64,000 nt of DNA, from positions 1,687,501 to 1,751,500 of the forward strand of contig NZ_CP054476.1 of NCBI RefSeq assembly GCF_013341275.1. Reading direction: 5' to 3'. Numbering within the stretch: the first letter of the stretch is position 1; every line of letters begins with the position of its first letter. This document shows positions 47,996 to 55,913 of this stretch, piece after piece. The notes below the pieces were generated by a model. The model did no database searches and was not told where the DNA came from. It saw only the letters and a program-made list of their open reading frames with translations. The position numbers were made by a program, and so were the translations under genes. This stretch comes from Methyloligella sp. GL2. Lineage in GTDB: Bacteria > Pseudomonadota > Alphaproteobacteria > Rhizobiales > Methyloligellaceae.

Positions 47996-48308
47996 GGCGG
48001 CGAAGTTTTTTCGCGATATCGGATTTGAAAAGAGTCCCATGGTTACGGGGCCGTGACCTGGAAGAGTCAACAGAGTCTTTCAAAATCGCCTAAGTTTACG
48101 AATAGACCCCGATATAGGCCTTTGCGTAAACCTAGATTACCAATCGGTATCCAGAAGGTTATTTTGCGTTAATACTGCCGTTTAGGAGTTATTCACTCGA
48201 AAAACCCCATGCTTCCCCTCGCTTTGATGTGCAAAACAAGCCCTCGCTCCGAAAGCACTGCGCAAGTATTTCGGAAGTTCAGGGGTAGACGTTACGGGGA
48301 ACTATGAA
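47996..48308. other. Spacer before the SEL1-like gene
   Basis: These 313 bases hold no supportable gene. They are more AT-rich than the surroundings, especially 48080-48200. An inverted repeat GTTTACG (48094-48100) / CGTAAAC (48125-48131) and a nearby GCGTTAATAC stretch could be regulatory. The last bases contain GGGGAACT as ribosome binding site. The length suggests a long leader or a distal promoter. Confidence 0.45.
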
Positions 48309-48575
48309 ATGGCACGTTTGGATATCTTTTCGGAGCAGATGGATCGCGCCAGCCAGAGCAGCGCACCGGACGTTCTTTTCCAGCTGGGCATCCAGTATTC
48401 GACCGGCCGCGATGTCGAGACCGATCTGGTGACGGCGCATAAGTGGTTCAATCTTGCTGCGGTGCGCGGCAACGATACGGCCAAGACCTATCGGGTCGAG
48501 CTGGCACAGCAGATGTCGGCCGATCAGATCGCCGAGGCTCAGCGCCAGGCGCGGGAGTGGCTCTCCACCCATTAA
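48309..48575 (+). CDS. Small SEL1-like repeat protein
   Basis: An 88-residue protein with one complete SEL1-like (TPR-type) repeat: DVLFQLGIQYSTGRDVETDL followed by VTAHKWFNLAAVRGNDTA, and a C-terminal helix (ADQIAEAQRQAREWLSTH). It has no signal peptide. Single-repeat SEL1 proteins of this size are conserved in Rhizobiales; the function is unknown, presumably protein binding. The start at ATG 48309 has GGGGAACT a few bases upstream; an out-of-frame ATG just before it is ignored. Confidence 0.82.
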   Translation: MARLDIFSEQMDRASQSSAPDVLFQLGIQYSTGRDVETDLVTAHKWFNLAAVRGNDTAKTYRVELAQQMSADQIAEAQRQAREWLSTH

Positions 48576-48627
48576 GACCTGAGGCGGCCGCGTTGGGGAG
48601 CGGCCGTCTCAGCTCTGAACTCTCGAG

Positions 48628-49359
48628 CTATTGGGCGTTCTTGTCTTCGCTGCCGCAATTGCGGAAGAACGATCGCATGCAGCGATAGGAGCGTCCGGCC
48701 CAGGATTCGCTGTCCTCGGGCGCGGCCTGCGGCGCGTGTTGCATCATCGCCGATGTGGAGGCGGAAGGCGGCGCTGCGCTGGGCCTTTGCGGGGCAGCAG
48801 GCGAGGGGGCATAGGCGGCGCCTTGCTCGGGAAGCGCCGATCCGTCCGCGCCATAGCCGAAGCGCGCCTTGGCATTGTCGATGCCCTTCTTGGACGCGCC
48901 GACCATGCCTTTGCCGAGATCCATCAGCGATTTGCGCTTATCGGCATCTTCTGGATCGGGGAATTTCTGTTGTTCGCGGCTGAGCCGCTGCTTGTATTCG
49001 CGCAGCTGCGGATTGGCGCTGAGCAGATCGTCGATCGGCGGCCCGTCGTAATTATAGACCTTCTCGATACCGGCACAGTTGGCCTTGCGGCTCGCCGAAC
49101 AGCGCTTATGCCCGCCTTCCTTGCTGGTTTTCATCACGCAGAACAGCTTCACCGCATCGGAATAGCTGGCGCTGACTCCGCTCACCTTGCAGCGATAGGT
49201 CTGTTCGGGGCCGGTGCAGCGCACGCAGAAATCGACCGTTTCGGCGGCGGCGGGGAGGGTGGCGACGCATAGGCCGGCGGTGGCCAACCCGGCAGACGCC
49301 AAGGCTGCGCTACGCACATGCTGCAAGAGCTTCGTGCGGTTTCTTCGCACCAGCGGCAT
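48628..49359 (-). CDS. Exported Cys-rich protein of unknown function
   Basis: A protein of about 243 residues with an N-terminal signal peptide (LASAGLATAGLCVATLPAAA, cleavage probably before ETVDFC). The mature N-terminal third carries seven cysteines (VDFCVRCTGPEQTYRCKV, LFCVMKTS, KRCSASRKANCAGIEK), which suggests disulfides or metal binding in the periplasm. The middle is charged and helical, then Pro/Ala-rich, and the end holds two more cysteines (YRCMRSFFRNCGSED). The ATG at 49359 has GGGGGGA at good distance. I do not recognise the family. Confidence 0.75.
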   Translation of the reverse strand: MPLVRRNRTKLLQHVRSAALASAGLATAGLCVATLPAAAETVDFCVRCTGPEQTYRCKVSGVSASYSDAVKLFCVMKTSKEGGHKRCSASRKANCAGIEKVYNYDGPPIDDLLSANPQLREYKQRLSREQQKFPDPEDADKRKSLMDLGKGMVGASKKGIDNAKARFGYGADGSALPEQGAAYAPSPAAPQRPSAAPPSASTSAMMQHAPQAAPEDSESWAGRSYRCMRSFFRNCGSEDKNAQ

Positions 49360-49563
49360 AGTTGCCAATCCCCCCTTCTTCGCCTGAAGTTATAGCACAA
49401 GAGAAGGGAGGTTGTGGCCCGTCTTGACGTGTTGTGTCGCATGCCAGCCCACGTTTGGCGCAAGGGCGGCGGAATCCTGCAAATAATTCACCCCGCGCCC
49501 CTCTCACCCATTCTCGCCTCTTGCGTGGGCCGGTTGGCGTCGAGTAGGAAGGGGGCTCGATTC

Positions 49564-49590
49564 TTTCAGGAGACGTATTTCAGGAGACGT
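49564..49590 (+). repeat. 13-base tandem duplication at the 5' end of tRNA-Ser
   Basis: TTTCAGGAGACGT occurs at 49564-49576 and again at 49578-49590. The second copy contains the first eight bases of the tRNA (GGAGACGT), so the leader carries a decoy of the acceptor 5' strand. Confidence 0.85.
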
Positions 49591-49675
49591 GGCCGAGAGG
49601 CTTAAGGCGGCGGTTTGCTAAACCGTTATACGGTGATAAGCCGTATCGGGGGTTCGAATCCCCCCGTCTCCGCCA
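49583..49675 (+). tRNA. tRNA-Ser, anticodon GCT
   Basis: A 93-base type II tRNA with encoded CCA. The acceptor stem is GGAGACG (49583-49589) with CGTCTCC (49665-49671), discriminator G, CCA at 49673-49675. The anticodon loop TTGCTAA gives anticodon GCT, for AGC/AGU serine codons. The long variable arm (ATACGG/CCGTAT) confirms serine. The first bases of the gene are also present in a 13-base copy directly upstream. Confidence 0.97.
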
Positions 49676-49874
49676 TTTTTTATCTCACGCGAGTTCGCTT
49701 CGCTCACCGCTCCGATGGGGCGGCCTGACCGGCCGGCGCACGGTCGTGCGCTGGCTTCGCGGTTTCTTTTCGCTCACGGCAATTCGCTTCGCTCGCCGCC
49801 TCCGCGGGCGCGCCCTTCGGGCGGGGCGCGGTCGCGCCCTGGCTTCGCTTCTTTGTCGCGCGGGGGGCGATGGC

Positions 49875-50693
49875 TTATAGCCGCGAAGGGAGAGGTTGGT
49901 TGAGCAGGGCCATGAGGCCTTTCAGGCGACCGGTCTCCACCTCGCTGGCCTCTCCATCGGCCATGACGATTTGCGGGATCAGCGCCAGCACATAGCGGGC
50001 ATCGGCCTGGTCGCCGCGCAGCAGCTTATCCAGCGCATCGGCGAATTGCTGGGTGTCCGGCACGGTCGCCGCCATCCAGACGTCCAGCGTGGTCTTGTTG
50101 ACCTTGCCGGCGATGCCGCAGCGCTCCTTCTGCCAATCGAGATAGCGCCAGAGCAGGGCGGCTTCCGCCGGATGCAGCGCTTCGTCGGCATGGGCGAAGA
50201 ACAGCAGGGCGATCAGCCCGTCCTCGGCCTCGGCGATGAGCCGGGCGGTGGCGTCCTCTTGCGTCTCTTTCGATTGGTTCACCGGCTTGCGGCGGCGCCC
50301 CGACCGCGCCTCGGCAATGCGGATCAGCTCGGCAAGAAAGACCGGCGGCTCTTCATGCACCTCGCCGGTGCGCGGATCGACGATCTCGATGATGCGGTCG
50401 ATGCGGAAGGCGCGGATATCGCCGCGCGGCTCGCAATAGGCGCGCAACGATGTGGAGCCCATACGGCGCACGGCGTTCTCCACCACGATGAAATAGTGGC
50501 CGACGTCATATTTGTTGTCCTGGTATTTGATGCCGAGGCGGACGCCCTTGAGGCTGCCGACATCCTCTTCGTCCCGGCCGTCCAGCCGGGCGTCCCGCGC
50601 CGCGGCGCCGTCCACAGGCGCTCCCCCGGGCTGAAACCCGGGCGGCGGACCAATCCGGCGATCGCCAAACAAAGTGCGCAGTGAGAGCGACAT
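49875..50693 (-). CDS. WYL-domain / TerB-like fusion protein
   Basis: A 272-residue protein. Residues about 55-115 form a WYL-type ligand-binding domain (YFIVVENAVRRMGSTSLRAYC, EPRGDIRAFRIDRIIEIVD). Residues about 150-270 form a TerB-like all-helical domain (LIALLFFAHADEALHPAEAALL, VLALIPQIVMADGEASEVE). There is no helix-turn-helix, so it is not a classic WYL repressor. The ATG has a strong GGGAGGG 5 bases upstream. It lies 72 bases downstream of the carbamate kinase on the same strand, so it may be the last gene of the agmatine operon, or independent. Function unknown. Confidence 0.75.
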   Translation of the reverse strand: MSLSLRTLFGDRRIGPPPGFQPGGAPVDGAAARDARLDGRDEEDVGSLKGVRLGIKYQDNKYDVGHYFIVVENAVRRMGSTSLRAYCEPRGDIRAFRIDRIIEIVDPRTGEVHEEPPVFLAELIRIAEARSGRRRKPVNQSKETQEDATARLIAEAEDGLIALLFFAHADEALHPAEAALLWRYLDWQKERCGIAGKVNKTTLDVWMAATVPDTQQFADALDKLLRGDQADARYVLALIPQIVMADGEASEVETGRLKGLMALLNQPLPSRL

Positions 50694-50765
50694 GCAACCC
50701 TCCCGCGAAGAGAATAGCCCTATGCGGGAAGCGGATAAAGAGCGAAACGCGAGGGCGCCGGGCGG

Positions 50766-51674
50766 TCAGCTTGCGGCGGCGATGGTGGTGCCGGACGTAC
50801 CGGCGAGCACCGCTTCCGCCTGATCCAGCGCGCCGATGGTGACGCTTGCCTTGGCTGCGAGGGCAAAGCGGCAGGCGGCCTTGACCTTCGGCCCCATGGA
50901 GCCGGAGGCGAAGCTGCTCGGGTCGCAGGTCTTCGCATCGATTTCGGTCAGCAGCCTGGCGTTCGGTGTGCCCCAATCGGCGAACACGCCTTCCACATCG
51001 GTGAGGATCACCAACCGGTCGGCGTCTAGCGCGATGCCGAGCTTGGCGGCGGCGAGGTCCTTATCGATCACCGCTTCGACACCGGTGAGGCGGCCTTCAT
51101 TGTCCCGCGTCACCGGCACGCCACCGCCGCCGCAGCAGATCGGGGTCATGGCATCGGCGAGGAGATCGCGAATGGCGGGGAGCTCGACGATCTCCAGCGG
51201 CTCGGGCGAGGCGACCACGCGGCGGAAATACGCGCCGTCCTTGGCGATGTCCCAGCCTTCGGATTTGGCCAGCGCCTTCGCCGCCGCCTCGTCATAGATC
51301 GGGCCGATGGGCTTGCTCGGCTTGCCGAAGGCTGGATCGTCGGCGGCGACCACGGTCTGGGTCAGCACGGTGACGAATTGGCTCTTGGGCTGCGCGCGCT
51401 TCAGCTCCTGCTGGATGACGTAGCCGATCATGCCCTGGGACTCGGCGCTGAGCACGTCGAGCGGCATGGGCGGCGCCTCCTTATAGGCGTCCGCCTCGAG
51501 CGCCAGCAGCCCGACTTGCGGGCCATTGCCATGCACCAGAATGAGCTGATGCTCTGCGGCGATGCCGGCCAGGGCCGGCGCCACTTCGCGTAAGTTACGG
51601 CGCTGGTTCTCGGCCGTGAGGGGCTCGCCCCGCTTCAGCAGGGCATTGCCCCCGAGCGCCACCACGATCCGCAT
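50766..51674 (-). CDS. arcC: Carbamate kinase
   Basis: A 302-residue kinase that uses carbamoyl phosphate and ADP to make ATP, ammonia and CO2. The N-terminus RIVVALGGNALLKRGEP, LILVHGNGPQVGLLALE, PICCGGGGVPVTRD and VIDKDLAAAKLGIALDADRL are all standard. It is the fourth gene of the run putrescine carbamoyltransferase - antiporter - agmatine deiminase - carbamate kinase, and lies 14 bases after the deiminase. In that setting it would be called aguC and yield the ATP of agmatine catabolism. Confidence 0.96.
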   Translation of the reverse strand: MRIVVALGGNALLKRGEPLTAENQRRNLREVAPALAGIAAEHQLILVHGNGPQVGLLALEADAYKEAPPMPLDVLSAESQGMIGYVIQQELKRAQPKSQFVTVLTQTVVAADDPAFGKPSKPIGPIYDEAAAKALAKSEGWDIAKDGAYFRRVVASPEPLEIVELPAIRDLLADAMTPICCGGGGVPVTRDNEGRLTGVEAVIDKDLAAAKLGIALDADRLVILTDVEGVFADWGTPNARLLTEIDAKTCDPSSFASGSMGPKVKAACRFALAAKASVTIGALDQAEAVLAGTSGTTIAAAS

Positions 51675-51688
51675 GAGGCTTCTCCGGC

Positions 51689-52795
51689 TTAGCCGCGGGG
51701 CTCGGCCAAGGGCTGCTGCTGGGTGATGCAGTGGATATTGCCGCCGCCGAGCAGGATCTCCCGTGCCGGCACGGCGATCACCTCGCGGTCGGGGAACAGC
51801 TTGGCCAGGGTCTCCTGCGCCAGCTTATCCGCCGGGTCGCCGAAGGCCGGCATCACGATGGCGCGGTTGGCGATGAGGAAGTTCACGTAAGAAGCCGCCA
51901 GCCGGTCGCCCGGCATGCGGGGCAGGGTGCCCTCGACGCTATCGACGCCGCCGCTCTCCTCCTCGGTGATTTGGATCGGGGTCGGCTGGTACAGCTTGTG
52001 GATCTCGAAGGGGCGGCCCTTGGCGTCGGTGGCCGCGGAAAGCCGCTCATAGGCGTCCTTGGAGATGGCGTATTGCGGATCGCTCTCGTCGTCGGTCCAG
52101 GTCAGCGCCACGACGCCCGGACGGATGAAGCAACACAGATTGTCGACATGGCCGTTGGTCTCGTCGAGATAGGTGCCGGCGCCCAGCCAGACGATCTTCT
52201 CGAGCGAGAGATACTCCTTCAGCGCCTGCTCGATCTCATCCTTGCTCAGCGAAGGATTGCGGTTCTTGTTGAGCAGGCATTCCTCGGTGGTGATCAGCGT
52301 GCCTTCGCCGTCGACATGGATGGAGCCGCCTTCCAGAACGATGGGGGCGGCATAGCGGTCCGTTCCCTCGATCTCGGCGACTTTCTGCGGCACCAGATCG
52401 TCCTGGTCCCAGGGGAAGTAGAGCCCGCCATCGAGCCCGCCCCAGGCGTTGAACTGCCAGTCGACCGCCCGCACGGCGCCCTTGTCGTCGACCACGAAGC
52501 TGGGGCCGCAGTCGCGCATCCAGGAATCGTTGTTGCTGATCTCCACCACCCGGATGTGATCGGGCAGCATGGCCCGGGCATTCTGGAACTGGCGGGGGGA
52601 GACTCCCATGGTGACCGGCTCGGATGTGGCGATGGCTTTCGCCACCGCCACGAAGGCGTCCTGCGCCGGCTTGGCGCCGAGGCGCCAATTATCCGGCCGC
52701 TCCGGCCACAGCATCCAGGTGCCGGCATGGGGCTCGAACTCGCCGGGCATGCGGAAACCGTCCGCGCGCGGCGTCGTCTCAAACGTCTTGACCAT
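51689..52795 (-). CDS. aguA: Agmatine deiminase
   Basis: A 368-residue guanidino-modifying enzyme that converts agmatine to N-carbamoylputrescine and ammonia. Diagnostic parts are the N-terminus [62 protein letters not shown] with the catalytic histidine, and the nucleophile C356 in [13 protein letters not shown]. The start is ATG 52795, with AAGGAG formed by the stop of the permease gene, so translation is coupled. Porphyromonas-type peptidylarginine deiminases share the fold, but this length and ending are those of AguA. Confidence 0.95.
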   Translation of the reverse strand: MVKTFETTPRADGFRMPGEFEPHAGTWMLWPERPDNWRLGAKPAQDAFVAVAKAIATSEPVTMGVSPRQFQNARAMLPDHIRVVEISNNDSWMRDCGPSFVVDDKGAVRAVDWQFNAWGGLDGGLYFPWDQDDLVPQKVAEIEGTDRYAAPIVLEGGSIHVDGEGTLITTEECLLNKNRNPSLSKDEIEQALKEYLSLEKIVWLGAGTYLDETNGHVDNLCCFIRPGVVALTWTDDESDPQYAISKDAYERLSAATDAKGRPFEIHKLYQPTPIQITEEESGGVDSVEGTLPRMPGDRLAASYVNFLIANRAIVMPAFGDPADKLAQETLAKLFPDREVIAVPAREILLGGGNIHCITQQQPLAEPRG

Positions 52796-52804
52796 GGATA
52801 CTCC

Positions 52805-54199
52805 TTAAGCGCGCTTGCCGCGGCTGATCAGAAACTCGCCGATAATCACGGTGACGATAACGCCGATGACGATCTGCGAGGCGTAGACGATGTCGAACTC
52901 CCCTGGCGTGTAGACGAAGAATACGATGGCCTGAAGGATGAAGGCCATGCAGATCAGCGCCAGGATCACCGCCGTGCCCCAGCCGCCCGGCACCTTATAG
53001 GGGCGCGGGCGGGCGCTGTCGGCGCTCCGCAGCTTCAGGAAGGCGCTGAAGAGCAGGAAGTAGGGCAGCAGGAAGATGATCGAGGAGAAGGCGAACAGCG
53101 CCCAGAACAGATCTTCCGCCGTCGCCGCCATCAGCCCGTAGACGATCATCACCACCGTGGTGATCACGCCGGTCCAGATCGCCGCGGTGGCCGGGGTCTT
53201 ATGCACCGGATGCAGCTTGCCCAGCCCCTCGGGCAGATCACCGGCGATGGCCGCTTCCGAGGCGGAGCGATTGGCGCCGATGGTCCAGGTCACCATGTTG
53301 GAGAAGAAGGTGTACATGGCCATCAGCCCCAGCGCGGCGACCAGCGCGCCGCCGGCTCCGGTGGTGCCGAAAATCTGGCGGAAGGTGTCGATCAGACCCT
53401 CGATCAGGTTGATCTCCTCCAGCGGGATGGCGGCGAGGATGCCGAAGGTGCCGAGCAGATAGAAGGTGGCGATGATGACGCCGGCGATGAGGATGGCCAG
53501 CGGCACGTCGCGGCCCGGATTCTTCATCTCCGCGCCCGCGCCGGACATCAGCTCGAAGCCGAGGAAGTTGTAGACGATGACCGGCAGGAAGGCGAGCGAG
53601 GCATCCCAGCTCGGCGCCATGGTGCTGAACGAAATCTCGTTGGCCGGGCCGTTCTTCCAGGCCAGATAGAAGCCGCCGATGCCGATCAGAACCATGATCA
53701 GCGATTTGAACAGCGCGCCGAGATTGGGCACCCATTTGCCGACATCGAGGGCGATGATGTTGGTCCAGACGGTGATCCAGGTCAGCGCCAGGGCGATGCC
53801 GATCTGCGCCCACAGGCTGAGGCCGGGGAAGAACAGCGTGGCGAAGATGCCGGCGAACAGGATGAACACCGAAGGCTGCCACAGCGCCACGTTGATCCAC
53901 CACAGCCAGGCGGTGCGGCCGCCCCAGCGGTCGCCGAAGGCGCGCTTCACCCAGGCATAGATGCCGCCTTCATCCGGGTAGGTGCTGCCGAGCTCTGCGG
54001 TGATCAGGCCGTAAGGCACGAAGAAGAAGACGAGGGTGAAAATCCACCAGAACACGGATTGGACGCCGATGGCGGCCGATGCGGGAAGCTGGTCGATGAC
54101 CAGGATCGCGCAGACCGTGAACAGCGTCATGTCGAAGAGACGCAAGACTTTGTTGAAGCCGGTTCCCCCTGCAGCTTCGGTGTTTGCCGTATCAGCCAT
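52805..54199 (-). CDS. APC-family amino acid permease, probable agmatine/putrescine antiporter
   Basis: A 464-residue permease with twelve predicted helices of the APC superfamily, close in style to glutamate/GABA and agmatine antiporters. Typical pieces are FTVCAILVIDQLPASAAIG, AELGSTYPDEGGIYAWVKRA and YNFLGFELMSGAGAEMKNPG. Its place between the carbamoyltransferase and agmatine deiminase genes matches aguD of lactic acid bacteria, where it exchanges agmatine for putrescine. Substrate assignment rests on this context. The stop codon provides the ribosome binding site of aguA. Confidence 0.85.
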   Translation of the reverse strand: MADTANTEAAGGTGFNKVLRLFDMTLFTVCAILVIDQLPASAAIGVQSVFWWIFTLVFFFVPYGLITAELGSTYPDEGGIYAWVKRAFGDRWGGRTAWLWWINVALWQPSVFILFAGIFATLFFPGLSLWAQIGIALALTWITVWTNIIALDVGKWVPNLGALFKSLIMVLIGIGGFYLAWKNGPANEISFSTMAPSWDASLAFLPVIVYNFLGFELMSGAGAEMKNPGRDVPLAILIAGVIIATFYLLGTFGILAAIPLEEINLIEGLIDTFRQIFGTTGAGGALVAALGLMAMYTFFSNMVTWTIGANRSASEAAIAGDLPEGLGKLHPVHKTPATAAIWTGVITTVVMIVYGLMAATAEDLFWALFAFSSIIFLLPYFLLFSAFLKLRSADSARPRPYKVPGGWGTAVILALICMAFILQAIVFFVYTPGEFDIVYASQIVIGVIVTVIIGEFLISRGKRA

Positions 54200-54248
54200 C
54201 TCAGATCCTCCCCTGGCTTTGGCTTTTCCGTCAGGTCGCGTTTGGTTG

Positions 54249-55298
54249 CTAGTTGGACAAGAAATCCTCGATCAGCCCTTCATGGCGCTCCTTGAGCGCC
54301 GGGGCCGGATGCCTGAGCCGCGGGTAGACGAAGGCGACCAGAAGCGCCTTCTCCGTGTGCAGCCGGTTCTCGGCCTGGTCGAAGATGATCGACTGCTTGG
54401 AATCGAGCACCTCGTCGGTGGCTTCCACGCCGCGCGAGGCGGGCAGGCAGTGCATGATCTGCACGGTCTCCGGCGCATGGGATAAAAGCTGCCGGTTGAC
54501 CTGGTATTTCGGCATGAAGGCGGCGGTGCGCTCGGGAATTTCCTTCTCCTGGCCGACCCACCACCAAAGATCGGTGTAGATGAAGTCGGCATCCTTGACC
54601 GCGTCGATCGGATCGTCGGTGACGACGAAGCGGGCGCCTGAGCGCCCCGCATTCTCGCGGGCGATCTTCTGCGCGTCTTCGGAGACCTGATATTGCTTGG
54701 GCGCGGCATGGGTGAAGGAGATGCCGAGCGCGGTGCAGATCAACATCAGCGAGTAGCAGACATTGGTGGCGTCGCCCACGAAGGTGACCTTGAGGTCCTT
54801 CAGCCCTTTGGCCTTGGAGGCGTGCTCCAGCATGGTGAAGACATCGCAGACCACCTGGGTCGGGTGATTGAGATCGCTAAGGCCGTTGAGCACCGGCACA
54901 TCGGAATATTTGGCGAACTCGGTGATGGTGGCGTGCTTGAGGGCGCGGATCTCCACCGCATCGACCATGCGCGAAATCACCCGCGCCGTGTCGGCGATGG
55001 ATTCGCGGACCCCCAGATGAATCTCGCCCGGGCGCAGATAGAGCGCGTGGCCGCCGAGCTTTGTCATGGCGACCTCGAAGGAGACGCGCGTCCTCGTGGA
55101 GGGCTCCTCGAAGATCATGCCGAGGGAAGCGCCTTCCAGCAGACGGGGCACGGCGCGGTCGCGGTCGGCGTCCTTCAGCAGACGAATCAGCTGGAACAGC
55201 CAGCCGAGCTCGGCAGGGGAGAAGTCTTGGGTTTGGATGAAGTGGCGGAGTTTTGGGCGTTCGGCGGTGAAAAATTCCGCCGCGAGTATGTCAGACAC
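54249..55298 (-). CDS. Putrescine carbamoyltransferase (aguB/ptcA type)
   Basis: A 349-residue transcarbamylase. EEPSTRTRVSFEVAMTKLGG binds carbamoyl phosphate, and LNHPTQVVCDVFTMLEH, FVGDATNVCYSLMLICTALG and IMHCLPASRGVEATDEV follow. The SMG loop that binds ornithine in OTCases is absent: the equivalent site reads YTDLWWWVGQEKEIPER, like putrescine carbamoyltransferases (YTDVWYG..). The extra C-terminal helix also fits. In the catabolic direction it phosphorolyses N-carbamoylputrescine to putrescine and carbamoyl phosphate. It is first in the operon, with a GTG start at 55298. Arginine-pathway OTCase is the less likely alternative, since the adjacent deiminase is specific for agmatine. Confidence 0.85.
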   Translation of the reverse strand: MSDILAAEFFTAERPKLRHFIQTQDFSPAELGWLFQLIRLLKDADRDRAVPRLLEGASLGMIFEEPSTRTRVSFEVAMTKLGGHALYLRPGEIHLGVRESIADTARVISRMVDAVEIRALKHATITEFAKYSDVPVLNGLSDLNHPTQVVCDVFTMLEHASKAKGLKDLKVTFVGDATNVCYSLMLICTALGISFTHAAPKQYQVSEDAQKIARENAGRSGARFVVTDDPIDAVKDADFIYTDLWWWVGQEKEIPERTAAFMPKYQVNRQLLSHAPETVQIMHCLPASRGVEATDEVLDSKQSIIFDQAENRLHTEKALLVAFVYPRLRHPAPALKERHEGLIEDFLSN

Positions 55299-55571
55299 GG
55301 TAGGTATCCATTCGAAGCAGTTTGTGGATCAATTTTACGCCTAAGCGCTTCTCAACAAAATGAAATTCTAATGATGCACAAGTGGCATTTCGTCTGTGAC
55401 GTAAATGCAGGCTTAGCGGGATCGCGCGAATGCGCTAAATCTGTGCAAATACGCGCAACCAAAGCCTAGCCCGCACTCCGAATGGATCGGGACGCGGCGC
55501 TGTCGCCGGATGAGGCTCGATGCGAACTCTCCCGGCGCGCCCTCCGCTGGGGAAAGCGGCCAAGGTGCCTG

Positions 55572-55775
55572 CTAGCGATTCAGCAGGAAGGAGACCTTGG
55601 CGTTGATTCGGTATTTGGTGATCTTGCCGCCATCGACCGCCGCCTCGAAATTCTTGATGTAGATGGATTTTATGCCGTCGACGGTCTTCGAGGCATCCTT
55701 CACCGCATTGGCGGCGGCGTCTTCCCATCCCTTATCGGACTCGGCCAAGACCTCGATCACTTTGAGCATGCCCAT
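55572..55775 (-). CDS. Dodecin family flavin-binding protein
   Basis: A 67-residue dodecin, which forms hollow dodecamers that store or buffer riboflavin, FMN or related flavins. The sequence MGMLKVIEVLAESDKGWEDA, AVKDASKTVDGIKSIYIKNF, and YRINAKVSFLLNR follows the family from end to end. A single gene, with GAGGAC-type purines upstream of the ATG. The function is inferred from the family. Confidence 0.92.
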   Translation of the reverse strand: MGMLKVIEVLAESDKGWEDAAANAVKDASKTVDGIKSIYIKNFEAAVDGGKITKYRINAKVSFLLNR

Positions 55776-55913
55776 CGCGGCGTCCTCCTTCGTGCGCTCG
55801 GAACTTCGATGTCAGGAGCATGACGGCCCCTTACACCTAAATGGAGAGCTGCGCGGCGATGTTCCGGCGATGTGCGAATAAAGGGGGAGGGGTGAGGGAG
55901 GCGAGCTGGCTCG

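Noticed and set aside
54249-55298. Ornithine carbamoyltransferase ArgF/ArcB
   Set aside because: The ornithine-binding SMG loop is replaced and the neighbours are agmatine genes; putrescine is the better acceptor.
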